Notes under the pieces: model-generated
Seen by the model: only the letters and a program-made list of their open reading frames with translations
Databases searched by the model: none
What the model was told of the DNA's origin: nothing
Translations under genes and position numbers: made by a program
Shown: positions 62,199-64,000 of the stretch, one piece after another
Position numbering within the stretch: the stretch's first letter is position 1
Layout: each line of letters opens with the position of its first letter
From: Bacteroides sp.
Lineage (GTDB): Bacteria; Bacteroidota; Bacteroidia; Bacteroidales; Muribaculaceae
Assembly (NCBI GenBank): GCA_014801955.1
Contig: JAAVDE010000025.1
Coordinates: 22,593 to 86,592, forward strand
Direction of reading: 5' to 3'
DNA length: 64,000 nt

Positions 62199-63566
62199 TC
62201 ATTTATTAACTGAGGACCCGGCGTTGCTCTCAGAGCAGAAGCTCAGAATCGAAACGTCGGGCAGATAGTTCTGGAGCGAGGCGAGCATGCAGTCGCGCTG
62301 ATAGCTGAACGACAGCAGTCGTTCGCAACAGAGAATATAGGCGTTATATTCCTTCATGCGGGCCAGGTAGTTATATTCGCCGATTCGGCCATCATAGGCC
62401 ATGCGGCGCAAAATCAGGTAGTCGCGGAGCTCTTCCAGGCGCTTGACTTCGCCGGTGATCGAGCGGTTCATCCGGTCAATGTCGAGCAGAGTCAGGCGAA
62501 TATTGTCGGCGATAACGGCTGTCAGGCGGTCGTTTTCGAGCGCCAGGACCTCCTTTTCGGCCAGCAGGGCGCGGCGTTTCTTGCCTGTTTCGCCCGAAAT
62601 CGGAATGATGAAGCTGAAGCCGGCGTCGATGTTCGACGAATTGTCGATAACGGGGCGAACATAGTAGGAATAGCGCAGGTAGGGCGACACGTTCAGAGTG
62701 GTCCAATACGTCGTGTTGGCTGCCTGCTGCTCCAGCAGCTGCTGACGCAGAATCAGCGAACTGGTCTCAATGTTGTATTGCCCGATGAACTGCAGCAGGC
62801 GCACGCTGTCGACGCTGACAATCACCGACCCGGGAATCGACAGGTCGGCGGTCGCCGGCGCCGGGTTGGCGATCGTGGCCATCAGGCGCTCGGCCTCGGC
62901 TTTGTCGTTGAGAACCTGCAGCAGGTCGTCGCTCGCAATGCCGCCATCGTTGAGCAAATAGGTCAGCGCATCGTAGATAATCGTCAGGTTTTCAATGCGA
63001 TGGGCCAGCACACCCGACAGCAGGCTGTCATAGCGCAGGCGAAACTGCTCTTTCTGCGCGGCAACCAGGCGGCCAATATTTTCGCGGCGGTAGTTCAGCT
63101 TTTCAATCTCGCCCTTGAGCCGCAGTTCGTTGGCTTTGCCTTTGCGGTTCATCAGGGCGCTGCCGAAAATGTTCCAGCGCACGTCGGCTTGCACTTTGGC
63201 TTTGTAGCGCGACAGGGCGTCGTCCTCATCCAGGCCGAACCCTTCGTCGAGGCGCCCATAAATCTGACCGTTGACGGTGATGCCGGTAACGCTCCGGGCC
63301 GCAGCGAGCTGCGCGCTGACGCTGTTGTCAATCACCGAATCGGCAAAAGCGGCGTCGAGCTTCTCAACCGACCGGCCAAAAGCCTCAGGGTTGAAATCCC
63401 CGGCAGCGGCCACTCGTTGCGGACGATGAATAATCGAATCGAGCAAAACAAATCGCGACTCAAACTGGCCGAACAGAGAATCTGCTCCTTGCGCAAGCGC
63501 CTCACCGGCGCCGGCAAAGAATACCATAAGAGCAAAGGTAAAACTATGTAGAATAGTTGTTTTCAT
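62199..63566 (-). CDS. TolC-family outer-membrane efflux protein
   Basis: This 455-aa protein has a signal peptide (LHSFTFALMVFFAGAGEALA). Two helical repeats with long coiled-coil segments follow (ALSRYKAKVQADVRWNIFGS; RLVAAQKEQFRLRYDSLLSG; REVLALENDRLTAVIADNIR-like), as in outer-membrane factors of tripartite exporters. It would form the outer-membrane conduit for the polymer handled by the HlyD-like adaptor. It is the first gene of the operon; palindromic sites lie 80-290 bp upstream. No consensus -7 element was found on this strand. Confidence 0.85.
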   Translation of the reverse strand: MKTTILHSFTFALMVFFAGAGEALAQGADSLFGQFESRFVLLDSIIHRPQRVAAAGDFNPEAFGRSVEKLDAAFADSVIDNSVSAQLAAARSVTGITVNGQIYGRLDEGFGLDEDDALSRYKAKVQADVRWNIFGSALMNRKGKANELRLKGEIEKLNYRRENIGRLVAAQKEQFRLRYDSLLSGVLAHRIENLTIIYDALTYLLNDGGIASDDLLQVLNDKAEAERLMATIANPAPATADLSIPGSVIVSVDSVRLLQFIGQYNIETSSLILRQQLLEQQAANTTYWTTLNVSPYLRYSYYVRPVIDNSSNIDAGFSFIIPISGETGKKRRALLAEKEVLALENDRLTAVIADNIRLTLLDIDRMNRSITGEVKRLEELRDYLILRRMAYDGRIGEYNYLARMKEYNAYILCCERLLSFSYQRDCMLASLQNYLPDVSILSFCSESNAGSSVNK

Positions 63567-63647
63567 ATATGAATGATGCGCGATTTGTGTCTGATTGATA
63601 GTATTTTACCTCTTACACTAAACATGCCGTTCCGCGAGGGTGCCAAA

Positions 63648-63678
63648 CCTGTCAGACAGGCATCTCTAAGTAAGAGAT
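63648..63678. promoter_or_regulatory. two adjacent palindromes upstream of the export operon
   Basis: CCTGTCAGACAGG (63648-63660) is a 13-bp palindrome around a central A. It is followed after one base by ATCTCTAAGTAAGAGAT (63662-63678), a 17-bp palindrome with a 5-base centre. Its exact reverse complement recurs at 63844-63860. The pair looks like regulator-binding sites or hairpins in the leader. Confidence 0.6.
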
Positions 63679-63823
63679 TTGGACGAAGCGTATAATCCTG
63701 GCTCACGGACAGTTGAACGGATGTGTTCGTTAAAATTGCTCAACAATTGACATTTATGGCACAAAAAGTGCGATATTAAAATTTTTTAAGAATTAATCTT
63801 TCACTCAGTTACGGAAAAATTCG

Positions 63824-63831
63824 TATCTTTG
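63824..63831 (+). promoter_or_regulatory. plus-strand promoter near the right end
   Basis: TATCTTTG fits the -7 consensus; TTTC at 63799-63802 is 21 bp upstream. It points towards the IS-like end and has no gene after it inside the window. Confidence 0.55.
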
Positions 63832-63843
63832 CGCGTTAAAATT

Positions 63844-63860
63844 ATCTCTTACTTAGAGAT
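63844..63860. promoter_or_regulatory. second copy of the 17-bp palindrome
   Basis: ATCTCTTACTTAGAGAT is the reverse complement of 63662-63678 and sits about 12 bp after the -7 element at 63824-63831, where an operator or early hairpin would block or stall transcription. The 343-bp gap 63567-63909 holds this, the palindromes at 63648-63678, the promoter and AT-rich sequence, but no gene. Confidence 0.6.
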
Positions 63861-63909
63861 TGTGACTATTTCCCCCATCCCAATGCACACAAAAAGCCCC
63901 GCCGGAGAG

Positions 63910-64000
63910 TGAAGTGACCCCAAAAAGTTGGACGGGTTAAACACTATCCAGTTATAGAAAGAGTTCGGTATTGCACCGGGCTCTTTCCTTTTAACCGGGA
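63910..64000. mobile_element. terminus of an IS3-family-like insertion sequence (partial)
   Basis: The sequence TGAAGTGACCCCAAAAAGTT (63910 onward) resembles IS3-family inverted-repeat ends, which start with TG and have this CCCCAAAAAGTTGGAC style. A hairpin GAAAGAG (63957-63963) / CTCTTTC (63981-63987) follows, as is found near IS ends to block read-in transcription. The transposase lies beyond the window, so the type is inferred from the end alone. Confidence 0.5.

Overview
The window reads as a 64-kb piece of a Bacteroidales chromosome, perhaps Muribaculaceae or a relative. The support is family-level: a Bat (aerotolerance) operon, an hmu-type heme operon, a Tat/CXXX-repeat peptide cassette, a GH95 fucosidase, a Crp/Fnr regulator next to ruvX, and several promoters with the Bacteroidetes -33 TTTG / -7 TAnnTTTG consensus at 19-21 bp spacing. 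Genes are dense, often overlap by 4 nt (ATGA), and most are GC-rich. No tRNA, rRNA or CRISPR array was seen.

Layout. 1-699: 3' end of a LysM membrane protein. 801-9089: moxR-DUF58-batA-batB/C-batD-batE operon. 9226-10650: a small DNA-binding protein and a DUF2007/universal-stress protein. 10796-12827 (minus): a small unknown protein, a porin-like protein and a thioredoxin. 12961-17960 (minus): a tightly coupled ilvA-prmA-mazG-topB-FeoB-associated operon. 18118-21772: a VKOR-family protein, a tiny ORF, an HGSNAT-like membrane protein and an ECF sigma operon. 22057-23445: dnaA, preceded by a 36-bp palindrome. 23455-25786 (minus): Crp/Fnr regulator, purT and a thioredoxin-like protein. 25885-30943: ruvX, def, ettA, a lipoprotein and an alkaline phosphatase.

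31050-35703 is an AT-richer island on the minus strand and the main candidate for an unusual system. It encodes a cysteine-repeat (CXXX) peptide with a twin-arginine signal, a radical SAM/SPASM maturase, a second CXXX maturase, a zinc-ribbon lipoprotein, a small CXXX-system protein, and its own tatA and tatC. It is headed by a strong promoter and a roughly 310-nt highly structured RNA ending in an intrinsic terminator. The gene order suggests that the peptide is made in excess, modified in the cytoplasm, and exported folded through a co-encoded Tat translocase.

35842-39996: rluA-type pseudouridine synthase, fmt and clpC. 40060-47973 (minus): a six-gene operon matching Porphyromonas hmuYRSTUV in order, with a membrane-anchored CobN-like HmuS, divergent from a hemerythrin/LuxR regulator (48197-49153). 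49341-53380: GH95 fucosidase and an MscS channel. 53364-63566 (minus): an apparent synthase-dependent exopolysaccharide export operon (TolC, HlyD-SPOR adaptor, TackOD1 zinc protein, processive GT2, large lipoprotein, short sorting-domain-like protein, NodB-like deacetylase). Its upstream region holds palindromic sites, and the right edge (63910-64000) looks like the terminus of an IS3-family element.
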